A stretch of 16,786 bases of DNA from DASPLH01 sp035627675 (GTDB taxonomy: Bacteria; Acidobacteriota; Terriglobia; Terriglobales; Acidobacteriaceae), in contig DASPLH010000003.1 of the NCBI GenBank assembly GCA_035627675.1, forward strand, positions 1-16,786. The letters are read 5' to 3'. Shown piece after piece: positions 1 through 7,080 of this stretch. The position numbers and the translations under genes are program-made. Position 1 is the stretch's first letter. Each line of letters begins with the position of its first letter. The notes under the pieces were generated by a model. The model was not told where the DNA came from. It saw only the letters and a list, made by a program, of their open reading frames with translations, and did no database searches.

Positions 1-1
1 G

Positions 2-196
2 TACCAGGGCAAGGGACTCGGCAAGGAACTGTACCGCCGGCTGTTGCAGATCGCGAAAGACGAAAAGGTCGCGAAAGTGCACTCCAACATGCTCGGCGAG
101 AACAACGAGATGCGGGCAATCTGTTCGAAGCTGGGCTTCAAGATCAGCATGCCGGATCTCGAGGACAACCTCGTCGAGGCGCAACTGACCTTATAG
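2..196 (+). CDS. GNAT-family N-acetyltransferase, C-terminal fragment (5' end outside window)
   Basis: The first 64 codons of the window read in frame 2 to a TAG stop. The peptide holds the two GNAT signatures: the acetyl-CoA pyrophosphate loop QGKGLGKEL (motif A, R/QxxGxG/A) and, about 30 residues later, the ENNEMRAICSKLGF helix-strand of motif B. GNAT enzymes transfer an acetyl group from acetyl-CoA to an amine. The C-terminal sequence, ending in VEAQLTL, resembles the end of bifunctional acyl-CoA synthetase/GNAT (Pat-type) protein acetyltransferases, which are common in Acidobacteriota. That wider identity is an inference, because the N-terminal part is not in the window. No T-rich terminator follows, but a long hairpin lies 31 nt after the stop. 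Confidence 0.85.
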   Translation, partial: YQGKGLGKELYRRLLQIAKDEKVAKVHSNMLGENNEMRAICSKLGFKISMPDLEDNLVEAQLTL

Positions 197-220
197 CAAG
201 CACAACGCCGGGTGTTGATT

Positions 221-424
221 GCTGGCACGGTGGCAGGGTGAAACGATAGATCCATCGGTTCACCTTGCCACCGGTTCATCAGGGACCGTCATCGTGCCAC
301 CTTGCCATCCACTTCATCGAAATAAAAGCAGCCGCCCTCTGTTCGCATGTTGGCACGATGGCACGGTGAATCGGTGGCCAGATTTTTGAGACGGCGGCAA
401 GGTGAAACGATGGCAAGATAGGTA
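221..424. repeat. Degenerate 8-bp-period intergenic array (GRTGRMAM units), partly inverted
   Basis: The gap between the GNAT and TPR-protein genes is largely built of variants of an 8-mer: GGTGGCAG, GGTGAAAC and GATAGATC at 229-252; then reverse-complement units such as CACCTTGC and CACCGGTT at 261-276 and GTGCCACC/TTGCCATC near 295-308; then forward units GATGGCAC, GGTGAATC and GGTGGCCA at 357-380; and GGTGAAAC, GATGGCAA, GATAGGTA at 401-424. The block of about 310-350 is unlike the rest. The last unit abuts the ATG at 426. I see no ORF or tRNA here. The function is unknown; it resembles the simple degenerate intergenic repeats of acidobacterial genomes. Confidence 0.7.
228..273. other. Long imperfect hairpin within the array
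   Basis: Positions 228-242 pair with 259-273 (CGGTGGCAGGGTGAA with TTCACCTTGCCACCG, one G-U pair), and 244-247 pair with 254-257 (CGAT with ATCG) around a 6-nt loop. The only interruption is one A/G mismatch at 243/258. No T-tract follows, so it is not a classic intrinsic terminator. It could still slow polymerase, protect the 3' end of the upstream mRNA, or simply result from inverted repeat units. Confidence 0.6.
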
Positions 425-425
425 T

Positions 426-3400
426 ATGTCGCGACCCGGTTTCGTCCGCGCTGCCCTCCTGGCCACCCTTGTTGCTTCCACTGTTGCTTCCACCTGTTTC
501 GCCCAGCAGGGAGCTTCCGCTCCGCCTGCGGGTTCGCCTCCGCCGAAGCCGGCGACGGTAGCCGATGCGAACTCCCCGAAGGATTACTCGGCCGAAGCCG
601 CGGTCATCGAGCAGGTGCGAACCGAATACCGCTTCGAGAACGACGGGACCAGCACGCAGCGGCAACGGCTCACCATCCGCGTGCAGTCTGAGGCCGGAGT
701 GCAGCAACTCGGGCAGCTCCGGCTCGGGTACAGCGCGGGCATCCAGGACATAAAGATCAACTACGTCAGGGTGCGCAAACCCGACGGTACGGTGATCACC
801 GCGGATCCCAGCGCTGTGCAGGACATGACCGGTCCGGTCGCGCGCACGGCGCCCATGTACACCGACCTGCACGAGAAGCACGTCACGGTGCCGTCGCTCC
901 GCCCGGGAGACCGCCTGGAGTACGAGACGGTGCTCGAGACGAAGTCTCCGCTGACGAAGGGCCAGTTCTGGGCGGAACACAACTTCCAGCAGAACATCAT
1001 CGTGCTCGACGAGCAGCTTCTGATCGACGTGCCGCGTTCGCGCAAGGTGCAGATCAAGACCCTTCCCGAGTTCGGCAAGTACGAGACGAAGGAAGCCGGC
1101 GATCGGACGCTTTACACGTGGACGTTCAAGAACCTGACCACGGCTGCCGAACGCGAGGAGGCGCGGAAGAAGGACAAAAAGCCAAGGGCAAAGCGCGCCG
1201 AGAAGGTGGCGAGCGTGCAACTGAGCACGTTCGAGAGCTGGGACGATGTTGCGAAGTGGTATTCGGGACTGGAGCGGGAGCGGCGGACAGCGTCTCCGGA
1301 GATCAAGGCCAAGGCGCTCGAACTCACCAGGGACCGCAAGAATGATCGCGAGAAAATCCAGGCCATTTACGACTTCGTGGCGACGAACTATCGCTACGTC
1401 AGCCTGTCGTTCGGCGTGGGGCGCTATCAGCCGCACGCCGCAAGCGAGATCTTCCGCAACGAGTACGGCGACTGCAAGGACAAGCACACGTTGCTGTCTT
1501 CCATGCTGGAGTCGCTTGGATACAGCCCGTCCACCGTCCTGATCCACTCGCAGCAGGACCTGGACAGGGATGTGCCCTCGCCCTCGCAGTTCGACCACGT
1601 CATCACCAGAGTGAACGCCGGCGGTCAGACGTTCTGGATGGACACCACCACGGAGGTCGCGCCTATGGAGATGCTGACCGAGACCATCCGCGGCAAGGCT
1701 GCGCTGGAGGTCAAGCCTGACGGCACGGCCGCCATCGTCGAAACGCCGGAAGGGCTGCCGTTCGAGTCCATCGTGGGCTACGACTTCGAAGGCAAGATCA
1801 GCGAACTCGGGCGACTCGCAGGCCGCGTGAAGCGCACGTTGCGCGGAGATGTCGAACTCGCGATTCGCAGCGCGCTGCGCTCCATGCCCCAGGCAAACTG
1901 GAAGACGATGATGGAGTTCCTTGCCCGCACCGAGGGGATGGAGATTACCGCGTCGAACGTAACCACCTCTTCGCTGACGGACACCTCAAAGCCGCTGGTC
2001 CTCGAATATGACATCGCTGCGTCCAACTACATCGACTGGACGGGCAAGGATGCGAACTTCCCGCTGCCGATGCCGCGCTACCTGCTGGCCACCGGCGAGG
2101 GAGACGAAAGCCTGGAGCGCATCGAACTCGGCGGGCCGGTGAAAGTGGAGTCTTCGCTCAAAGTGACGCTTCCAGCGCGCGTCAGCGCCAGCACGAAGGT
2201 GCCGCTTGCGGTGTCGGTGAAGCGCGACTACGCGGAGTATCACGCAAGCACGCAGATGAAAGGGAACGACCTGGTGGGAACGCGAGTGCTGGCGGTCAGC
2301 GCCAGGCATCTGCCGGCCGAGCGCTCCAAGGACATTGCGTCATTTGTCCGAATCATCAACTCCGATCACGCGCAGCAAGTGCGTGCGCGTGTTCCAGGAG
2401 AGGACGCGGGCGCACCGGTCGAGGCCAAGATCGAGGAACTCGAGGACGCCGCTTACAGCGCGCTTACCAATGGACGCTACAAGACGGCAGCCGATCTGTA
2501 CGCGCGGGTGACGGAACAGGACGCGAAGCATCCGCGGGCGTGGAACAACCTCGGGCGCGCCTATACCTGGCTGGGCGAGTTCAAGAAGGCCGAGGAGGCA
2601 TTGAAGAAGGCGATCGAGATAAACGCATACGACGAGTGGGCCTACAACAATCTTGGCCGCGTTTACGAGATCCAGCAGAAGTACGACGACGCCATCGCAT
2701 CGTACCGCAAGCAGATAGAGGTCAATCCGCTCGATGCCGGTGCGCGCGCGAACCTCGGCTCGCTGCTGGCGCGCCGCCGCCGTTACGACGAAGCCGTTCC
2801 GGAACTCGAGCGCTCGCGCACGATTGCCTCCGACAACCCGTTCGTCCTCCAGGTGCTCGGAGAGGCTTACCTCAAGACCGGCAGGACAGAAGAGGCGATG
2901 GACGCGTTCAACAAGGCGCTGGAGAAGGCTCCAACGCCGGTGATGTGGAACAACGTCGCCTACACGCTCGCGACCGAAAAGCAGAAGCTGGATCGCGCGC
3001 AACAGTACGCCGAATCGGCTGTGTCGAACACCGCGACGCAGCTCCGCAACCTCGCCATCGATCAGGCCGGGGGGCCGGGACTGGTCTTATCCGCGTCGCT
3101 CGCGACGTACTGGGACACGCTTGGTTGGGTGTATTACCAGAAAGGTGATCTCGACAGGGCGGAGAAGTATCTGCTCGCCTCCTGGCAGCAGTCGCAGAAC
3201 GGCGAAGTCGCCGACCACGTCGCGCAACTGCATGAGAAGCGCGGGCAGAAGGACAAGGCCGTCGAGATGTACGCGTATGCCCTCGCCGCTACGCAAAGCG
3301 TCCCGGAGAGTCGCGACCGCCTTAAGGCACTGCTTGGAAAATCGGATGTTGACAAACTGGTGGACTCGAAGCGTCCGCTGCTCGGTCAGCAGCGGACGAT

Positions 3401-3722
3401 CAAGCTCGACTGGCCAAAGTCCGACGGGAATGCCGAGGTTGTGTTGTCGTTCGGAGCGGGCGGCGTGCTGGAAGATGTTTCGTTCCTCACCGGGGAGGAG
3501 CAGTTCAAGGCTCAGAAGTCCCAGTTGATGGCCGTTAAGTTTCCCGTCAGTTATCCGGACGCAGGCACGACGCGGTTCATGCGGAAGGGCCTCGTCTCAT
3601 GCACCCAAACGAACGGTTGCGTGCTGGTGTTGATGCCGGCCGACGAGTTGAGCCTCGCCTCGAGTGCCGCGGTGCTCGATGCCTTCAAGGCCTCGAACGA
3701 AAACGAGTCGAACGAAAACTAA
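426..3722 (+). CDS. Exported DUF3857 / transglutaminase-like / TPR repeat protein
   Basis: A protein of 1098 residues. From the ATG at 426 it begins with a typical signal peptide (positive MSRPGFVR start, hydrophobic core, STCFA-QQ cleavage region), so it is probably periplasmic or surface-exposed. The order is: Pro-rich linker; DUF3857 domain (about 45-210); transglutaminase-like domain (about 280-410) with the expected triad Cys350 (GDCKDKHTLL), His391 (FDHVI) and Asp406 (WMDTT); a beta-rich region; at least six TPR-type units (about 675-957, e.g. AWNNLGRAYTWLGEFKKAEEALKKAIEIN); and a C-terminal domain with a CTQTNGC pair. The intact triad suggests a papain-fold peptidase or transamidase, substrate unknown. 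A GTG at 402 extends the frame by 8 codons, but it lies inside an 8-bp repeat unit and spoils the signal peptide, so I prefer 426. A strong terminator follows. Confidence 0.9.
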   Translation: MSRPGFVRAALLATLVASTVASTCFAQQGASAPPAGSPPPKPATVADANSPKDYSAEAAVIEQVRTEYRFENDGTSTQRQRLTIRVQSEAGVQQLGQLRLGYSAGIQDIKINYVRVRKPDGTVITADPSAVQDMTGPVARTAPMYTDLHEKHVTVPSLRPGDRLEYETVLETKSPLTKGQFWAEHNFQQNIIVLDEQLLIDVPRSRKVQIKTLPEFGKYETKEAGDRTLYTWTFKNLTTAAEREEARKKDKKPRAKRAEKVASVQLSTFESWDDVAKWYSGLERERRTASPEIKAKALELTRDRKNDREKIQAIYDFVATNYRYVSLSFGVGRYQPHAASEIFRNEYGDCKDKHTLLSSMLESLGYSPSTVLIHSQQDLDRDVPSPSQFDHVITRVNAGGQTFWMDTTTEVAPMEMLTETIRGKAALEVKPDGTAAIVETPEGLPFESIVGYDFEGKISELGRLAGRVKRTLRGDVELAIRSALRSMPQANWKTMMEFLARTEGMEITASNVTTSSLTDTSKPLVLEYDIAASNYIDWTGKDANFPLPMPRYLLATGEGDESLERIELGGPVKVESSLKVTLPARVSASTKVPLAVSVKRDYAEYHASTQMKGNDLVGTRVLAVSARHLPAERSKDIASFVRIINSDHAQQVRARVPGEDAGAPVEAKIEELEDAAYSALTNGRYKTAADLYARVTEQDAKHPRAWNNLGRAYTWLGEFKKAEEALKKAIEINAYDEWAYNNLGRVYEIQQKYDDAIASYRKQIEVNPLDAGARANLGSLLARRRRYDEAVPELERSRTIASDNPFVLQVLGEAYLKTGRTEEAMDAFNKALEKAPTPVMWNNVAYTLATEKQKLDRAQQYAESAVSNTATQLRNLAIDQAGGPGLVLSASLATYWDTLGWVYYQKGDLDRAEKYLLASWQQSQNGEVADHVAQLHEKRGQKDKAVEMYAYALAATQSVPESRDRLKALLGKSDVDKLVDSKRPLLGQQRTIKLDWPKSDGNAEVVLSFGAGGVLEDVSFLTGEEQFKAQKSQLMAVKFPVSYPDAGTTRFMRKGLVSCTQTNGCVLVLMPADELSLASSAAVLDAFKASNENESNEN

Positions 3723-3743
3723 TCATCCATCCGGCCAAAACAG

Positions 3744-3775
3744 AAGCCGCTCTCGCGAGCGGCTTTTCTTTTCTT
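3744..3775 (+). terminator. Intrinsic terminator of the TPR-protein gene
   Basis: A 9-bp perfect stem AAGCCGCTC / GAGCGGCTT (3744-3752 with 3757-3765) with a TCGC loop is followed by TTTCTTTTCTT. It lies 21 nt after the stop codon. On the opposite strand the stem is followed by CTGTTTTGG, so it may also serve weakly for the convergent radical SAM gene. Confidence 0.88.
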
Positions 3776-3783
3776 ATTTCAGC

Positions 3784-4812
3784 TCAGTCGGTTTGAATCT
3801 GTACGAGGTCGCCTACGTCCGTCTTCGGAGTTGGCTGCAAGGTCTGCGGAGCGCGCCAGAAGTCCATGTAGCTGACCTGGTGCACGCAACTGACGGTGCA
3901 GTGCGGAGCGCAGCCTTTCTCGGTGAGGAACTCGCGGCGGATGTCGTCCCTCGTGTACTCCATGAGCGGCTTGGCCGGGTATCCGCGCTGCTGCGAGCAG
4001 TAGTGTACGAGCCCGTCTTCGCAGATGTAGAGGTAGCGCGCCCCGGCGCGGCAACGCCAGTTGTTCGGGCGGCCCATGGCGATGTTGTCCTGGAAGTAGT
4101 TGAGCCGCGAGTAGTGGCGGCGTTCCAGGTTCTTCATCTTCATGAAGACTTCGCGCTCGTAGGCGGCCAAGGGGCGGAGCTGTCCGTCGCCGTCGTGGAT
4201 GATCCCGACCGTCGAGGTAAACCCGAGTTGGCGGGCGCGGCGTCCGACCACGAGTGCGTCGTGCGGGTCGTGGATACCGCCGCCGACCACGCTATTGATG
4301 TTCACGTGGAAATCGGCGTGTTCGGAAAGCAACTGGAGCTTCTTATCCAGGACCTTCAGGCTCTTTTTTGAAACCTCATCGGGCATCAGGTTGTCGATGG
4401 AGATCTGCATGTGGTCGAGTCCGGCGCGATTCAGGCGCTGGATGCGGTCGGCCGTCAGCAGATAGCCGTTGGTGATCATGCCGGTGATGATGCGCTTGCT
4501 GCGCATGTAGCTGATGAGTTCGTCCAGATCCGGGTGCAGGATCGGCTCGCCGCCGCTGATGGTGATGATGGTGGTGCCCAGCGCGGAGAGGTGATCCACG
4601 CGTGCCTTCATGACGTCGATCGGCACGGGTTTGCTGTGATCGTCGTACTCGTTGCAGTAGGCGCATGACAGGTTGCAGCGCCGGATGGGCACGATGTGGG
4701 CCATGACCGGGTGATCGGTCGAGAGTATGCCCTTGGCGATCATCGCCAGCTCGCGCACGCGACGGTGGGCGGCCAGATATCTGCGACGAAAGCCCTGCTT
4801 GCGGTTCGACAT
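3784..4812 (-). CDS. Radical SAM protein with Cys-rich (SPASM/twitch-like) C-terminal region
   Basis: A 342-residue protein. The radical SAM cluster motif CxxxCxxC is at Cys46, Cys50, Cys53 (CNLSCAYC), followed by GGEP at 87-90 (SAM binding) and a MITNGYLL strand near 112, the usual TIM-barrel order. The C-terminal part has six more cysteines (254, 264, 272, 301, 305, 309) spaced as in SPASM/twitch auxiliary Fe-S regions (WRCRAGARYLYICEDGLVHYC, then GCAPHCTVSC). Such enzymes cleave S-adenosylmethionine to a 5'-deoxyadenosyl radical and modify peptides, sugars or small molecules. I cannot name the substrate. No precursor-peptide gene is beside it, and the neighbours (TPR protein, permease) give no pathway. 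HpnH-like hopanoid enzymes differ in their N-terminus. Start ATG at 4812; the Shine-Dalgarno sequence is weak. Confidence 0.87.
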   Translation of the reverse strand: MSNRKQGFRRRYLAAHRRVRELAMIAKGILSTDHPVMAHIVPIRRCNLSCAYCNEYDDHSKPVPIDVMKARVDHLSALGTTIITISGGEPILHPDLDELISYMRSKRIITGMITNGYLLTADRIQRLNRAGLDHMQISIDNLMPDEVSKKSLKVLDKKLQLLSEHADFHVNINSVVGGGIHDPHDALVVGRRARQLGFTSTVGIIHDGDGQLRPLAAYEREVFMKMKNLERRHYSRLNYFQDNIAMGRPNNWRCRAGARYLYICEDGLVHYCSQQRGYPAKPLMEYTRDDIRREFLTEKGCAPHCTVSCVHQVSYMDFWRAPQTLQPTPKTDVGDLVQIQTD

Positions 4813-4988
4813 AACGGGTCAGCTTCTATTACATCACACAGGGTTGCAGTGAGCGGAAGCGCCTGCAACTCAACCGTTACTTTTCGATGCTCACCGGCAG
4901 AAATCGATGGCCGAATGCAGCCTGCGAACCATGCGAGTCATGGCACCACGGGACTAAGGATCGTATCTGCCTCCACATGGCGATGTGT

Positions 4989-4994
4989 TCTAAT
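4989..4994 (+). promoter_or_regulatory. Candidate -10 box (TCTAAT) just before the permease
   Basis: TCTAAT lies 14 nt before the TTG at 5003, which would give an almost leaderless transcript. There is no clear -35 box. The support is the recurrence of similar boxes at the same distance from other starts in this window (10538, 13053). Confidence 0.3.
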
Positions 4995-5002
4995 CGAATC
5001 CC

Positions 5003-5893
5003 TTGAGCGACTCCACTCAACAGGTTTGGCGACGCTTCCCGCTGGGCGGGATGGTGGTCTCCGAAGTTGCGATTGCAGTGTCCATCGAACTGCTGCTGCG
5101 CAGGACCGGACTGGCGCTAGCCGCGGTGTTGTGGTGGAGGTCGCTGCTGGCGCTCGCGCTTCTCGCCCTCTACCTGCGTCCCGGACGCCCAGACTGGGTG
5201 CCGCGCGTTCCCCAACTCGCGTTCATACGAATCTTCACCGGCGGGCTGACCTTCGTCGGCTGGTTTGGAGCGATCGGAACGCTCAGCGCGCGAGTGACCG
5301 CAGCCATCCTGCTGTTGGATTCGCTGGTGCTGGCCTACGTGCGCGGCGAGCGGCGTCCGTATGAGCGCCGCACCATCGCCGTTCTGGCCGTTGCGCTGCT
5401 GATCTTTGCCGCGCAAGCCGTGCGCGAGCCGGGAACTGTGACGAGTGTCCCGCGAGGCTTGATGTTCCTCGGCATCGCCATCTTCTCCCGTGCGGCGAGC
5501 TACAAAGTGTGGGAGCGCGCCCAGGGACGCGAGGAGCACACCTTCTGGTTGATCGCTCCCGCGCTGGTCGGTGGCGCTTTGGGCGGACTGGTGCTCGGCC
5601 GGTTCACCGTTCAGCCAGTGAGTGCGCCGATGCTGCTGCTGCTTGCGCTCGTGGCTGCCGTCGGACTGATCGGCTACTTCTACATGAACGAAGTGATGCG
5701 ACTTGTCGGTGCGTTCTACATGCGCGTCATCGAACTGTGGCAGGTGCCTATGCTGTGGGCCATACACCTGCTCACCGACAAGGCGCCCGTGGACTGGATA
5801 CAGGGTTCGACGTCACTGCTGGTGGCGCTGGCTTCGGCGTTCACCTACGCGATGCATAGGAGACAAGCCACAACATCGCGTGTCGCGGACTGA
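5003..5893 (+). CDS. DMT-superfamily (EamA-like) permease
   Basis: A 296-residue, strongly hydrophobic protein with roughly nine or ten predicted membrane segments separated by short basic loops (for example YLRPGRPDWVPR, RGERRPYERR). This layout and length are typical of drug/metabolite transporters of the EamA/RhaT type, which export amino acids or small metabolites. The substrate cannot be read from the sequence. The start is uncertain. TTG at 5003 has no Shine-Dalgarno sequence but follows a -10-like box closely. ATG at 5051 (MVVSEVAIAV, after GGGCGGG) would shorten the protein to 280 residues and still keep the first membrane helix. It is divergent from the radical SAM gene across a 190-nt gap. 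Confidence 0.8.
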   Translation: MSDSTQQVWRRFPLGGMVVSEVAIAVSIELLLRRTGLALAAVLWWRSLLALALLALYLRPGRPDWVPRVPQLAFIRIFTGGLTFVGWFGAIGTLSARVTAAILLLDSLVLAYVRGERRPYERRTIAVLAVALLIFAAQAVREPGTVTSVPRGLMFLGIAIFSRAASYKVWERAQGREEHTFWLIAPALVGGALGGLVLGRFTVQPVSAPMLLLLALVAAVGLIGYFYMNEVMRLVGAFYMRVIELWQVPMLWAIHLLTDKAPVDWIQGSTSLLVALASAFTYAMHRRQATTSRVAD

Positions 5894-6015
5894 AGCTGCT
5901 GAGCTACTAAGCTACTAAGCCGCTAAGCTACTCAGCACCTCAGTACCTCAGTACCTCAAATAACTCAGTACCTCAGCACCTTCAGTAGCTCAGTAGCTCA
6001 GCACCTCAGCAGCCC
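5894..6015. repeat. Tandem array of 15 degenerate 8-mers (consensus AGYASCTC)
   Basis: The sequence divides into fifteen consecutive units: AGCTGCTG, AGCTACTA (two), AGCCGCTA, AGCTACTC, AGCACCTC, AGTACCTC (two), AAATAACTC, AGTACCTC, AGCACCTTC, AGTAGCTC (two), AGCACCTC, AGCAGCCC. Two units are 9 nt and the rest are 8. The array begins directly after the TGA of the permease and ends 4 nt before the stop of the convergent gene, so it makes up the whole intergenic gap. It has no spacers, so it is not a CRISPR. No ordinary terminator is present between these convergent genes. Confidence 0.9.
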
Positions 6016-6019
6016 AAAG

Positions 6020-6793
6020 CTATTTCGCCGCGACGTAGCTCAGGTCGGGGCGATGGACGATCAGTTCGGTGGACATTCGCTTCACGCCCTTGCGCAGCGA
6101 CATCATCAAGGCCGGGCCCTCCTGCTCTCCGTAGGCTTGCGCCATCGCTTCGTCAATCGTGCGGTCGAGCGGTTCCATGTCCGCCCACGACGCGCGATCG
6201 CTCACCATGACAAAGTGCGGGCCCTCGCCGCTCATCACCTGGTACCAACGCGAAGGCTTGGCCGGGTACTGGATTTTGGTGATGCCGGCGTTGATGCGCT
6301 TGATGGCCTCCGTGAACGCCGGTACGTCGGCGGCATTGACCCAGAAGTGAGTGACAGCAGCCATTCGCGGCATGGTGGAGTTCTCGGGATTGCGGCTCAG
6401 GTCGGTTCGCAGGATGGCGTAGTTCATCTCCGCCATCGCGGTGGTCGGTGCCATGGTCCGTTCGGCGTCCGCCCGGTCGGTGGCGTTGAATTTCTCACGC
6501 GCCTCGAACTCGGTCCAGCGGTGCCCGAAGGTTCCAGTGACGTAGCCTCCGGTGTTTGGGCCGGTGACGATTTCCCAGGTCTGCCACGACCACGGGTCTT
6601 TCTGCGTGCGGTGCCAGGCCATGTGAGTCTTGCGGGCCTGTTCGTACTGCGCTGTCATGCCGGGCTTCGGGCTGGTGATGTGAATCTCGGCTACCGGGTG
6701 GTAGCTTGATTGGGCGGGAGCGGATGGTTGGGTCTGCGCCGCGCAGAGTGCCGCCATCAGCAGGATGCAAACTAGATACGCGTGTCTCCGCAT
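6020..6793 (-). CDS. Exported protein of unknown function (possible duplicated ferredoxin-like fold)
   Basis: A 257-residue protein. The start at 6793 is set by an excellent Shine-Dalgarno sequence (AGGAGGA, 6797-6803), and the product then begins with a clean signal peptide (MRRHAYLVCILLMAALCAAQ); an in-frame extension to 6868 has neither. The mature part seems to hold two similar halves. Each starts with a HIT- or HFW-type strand followed by an acidic/basic helix (about 35-75 and 135-170), and each contains a (W/F)xxMxxDRxxW- or HRWTEFE-like segment. This would fit paired dimeric alpha/beta-barrel (ABM-like) domains, which is inference. I do not recognise a named family. It ends 4 nt from the 8-bp array. 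Confidence 0.75.
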   Translation of the reverse strand: MRRHAYLVCILLMAALCAAQTQPSAPAQSSYHPVAEIHITSPKPGMTAQYEQARKTHMAWHRTQKDPWSWQTWEIVTGPNTGGYVTGTFGHRWTEFEAREKFNATDRADAERTMAPTTAMAEMNYAILRTDLSRNPENSTMPRMAAVTHFWVNAADVPAFTEAIKRINAGITKIQYPAKPSRWYQVMSGEGPHFVMVSDRASWADMEPLDRTIDEAMAQAYGEQEGPALMMSLRKGVKRMSTELIVHRPDLSYVAAK

Positions 6794-6796
6794 TGG

Positions 6797-6803
6797 TCCT
6801 CCT
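6797..6803 (-). promoter_or_regulatory. Strong Shine-Dalgarno deciding the 6793 start
   Basis: On the minus strand, AGGAGGA stands 3-4 nt before the ATG at 6793. This supports the shorter reading frame that starts with a signal peptide. Confidence 0.8.
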
Positions 6804-6996
6804 CGAAAAATGCGTGGGGAGCCGGTGTTGCGGGGATGGACTTTGCGGGTCCGGAAAAGCGGACGCAAGCGTATGCCCGTCGGACACAGGTGTCAACTGG
6901 CGCGGCCCGGGAGAAGCCCTGGCAGCGTCAAGGGGGTGTTGACAGGCCCATCTCACATCTCTCCGATACCCGGGCCGTCGTGCCAAGCTGTTGGTT

Positions 6997-7002
6997 TATA
7001 AT
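6997..7002 (+). promoter_or_regulatory. Consensus -10 box TATAAT before the ppiD-like gene
   Basis: A perfect TATAAT lies 79 nt before the ATG at 7081 and predicts a leader of about 70 nt. The -35 region 17-18 nt upstream (around GGCCGTC) is poor. A perfect TTGACA at 6939-6944 is too far from this -10 box but could pair with a weak CGATAC at 6964. The box lies downstream of the TTG at 6991 where the open frame begins, so that codon cannot be the start of a transcript made here. Confidence 0.5.
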
Positions 7003-7080
7003 GCATTTTTTGCCCCTCGCATTCGGCGCACACTCCAGTTGACGCGCTGCGTTGTCAGGGTCTGGAGCTCCAATACAGCC

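Noticed and set aside
228..273. Hairpin after the GNAT gene considered as an intrinsic terminator
   Set aside because: The stem is long but no T-tract follows on either strand, and it is explained by inverted units of the 8-bp array.
279..1598. Long minus-strand open frame (439 codons) opposite the TPR-protein gene
   Set aside because: It is Arg/Leu/His-rich, has no domain or ribosome site, and lies antisense to a clearly functional gene. Such frames are expected in GC-rich DNA.
5894..6015. Repeat array considered as CRISPR
   Set aside because: Units are contiguous 8-mers without unique spacers, and no cas gene is present.
6991..7080. In-frame upstream extension (TTG 6991) of the ppiD-like gene
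   Set aside because: The codon lies upstream of a TATAAT box, and the extended N-terminus has no meaning. The ATG at 7081 gives a standard short basic start followed by a membrane anchor.
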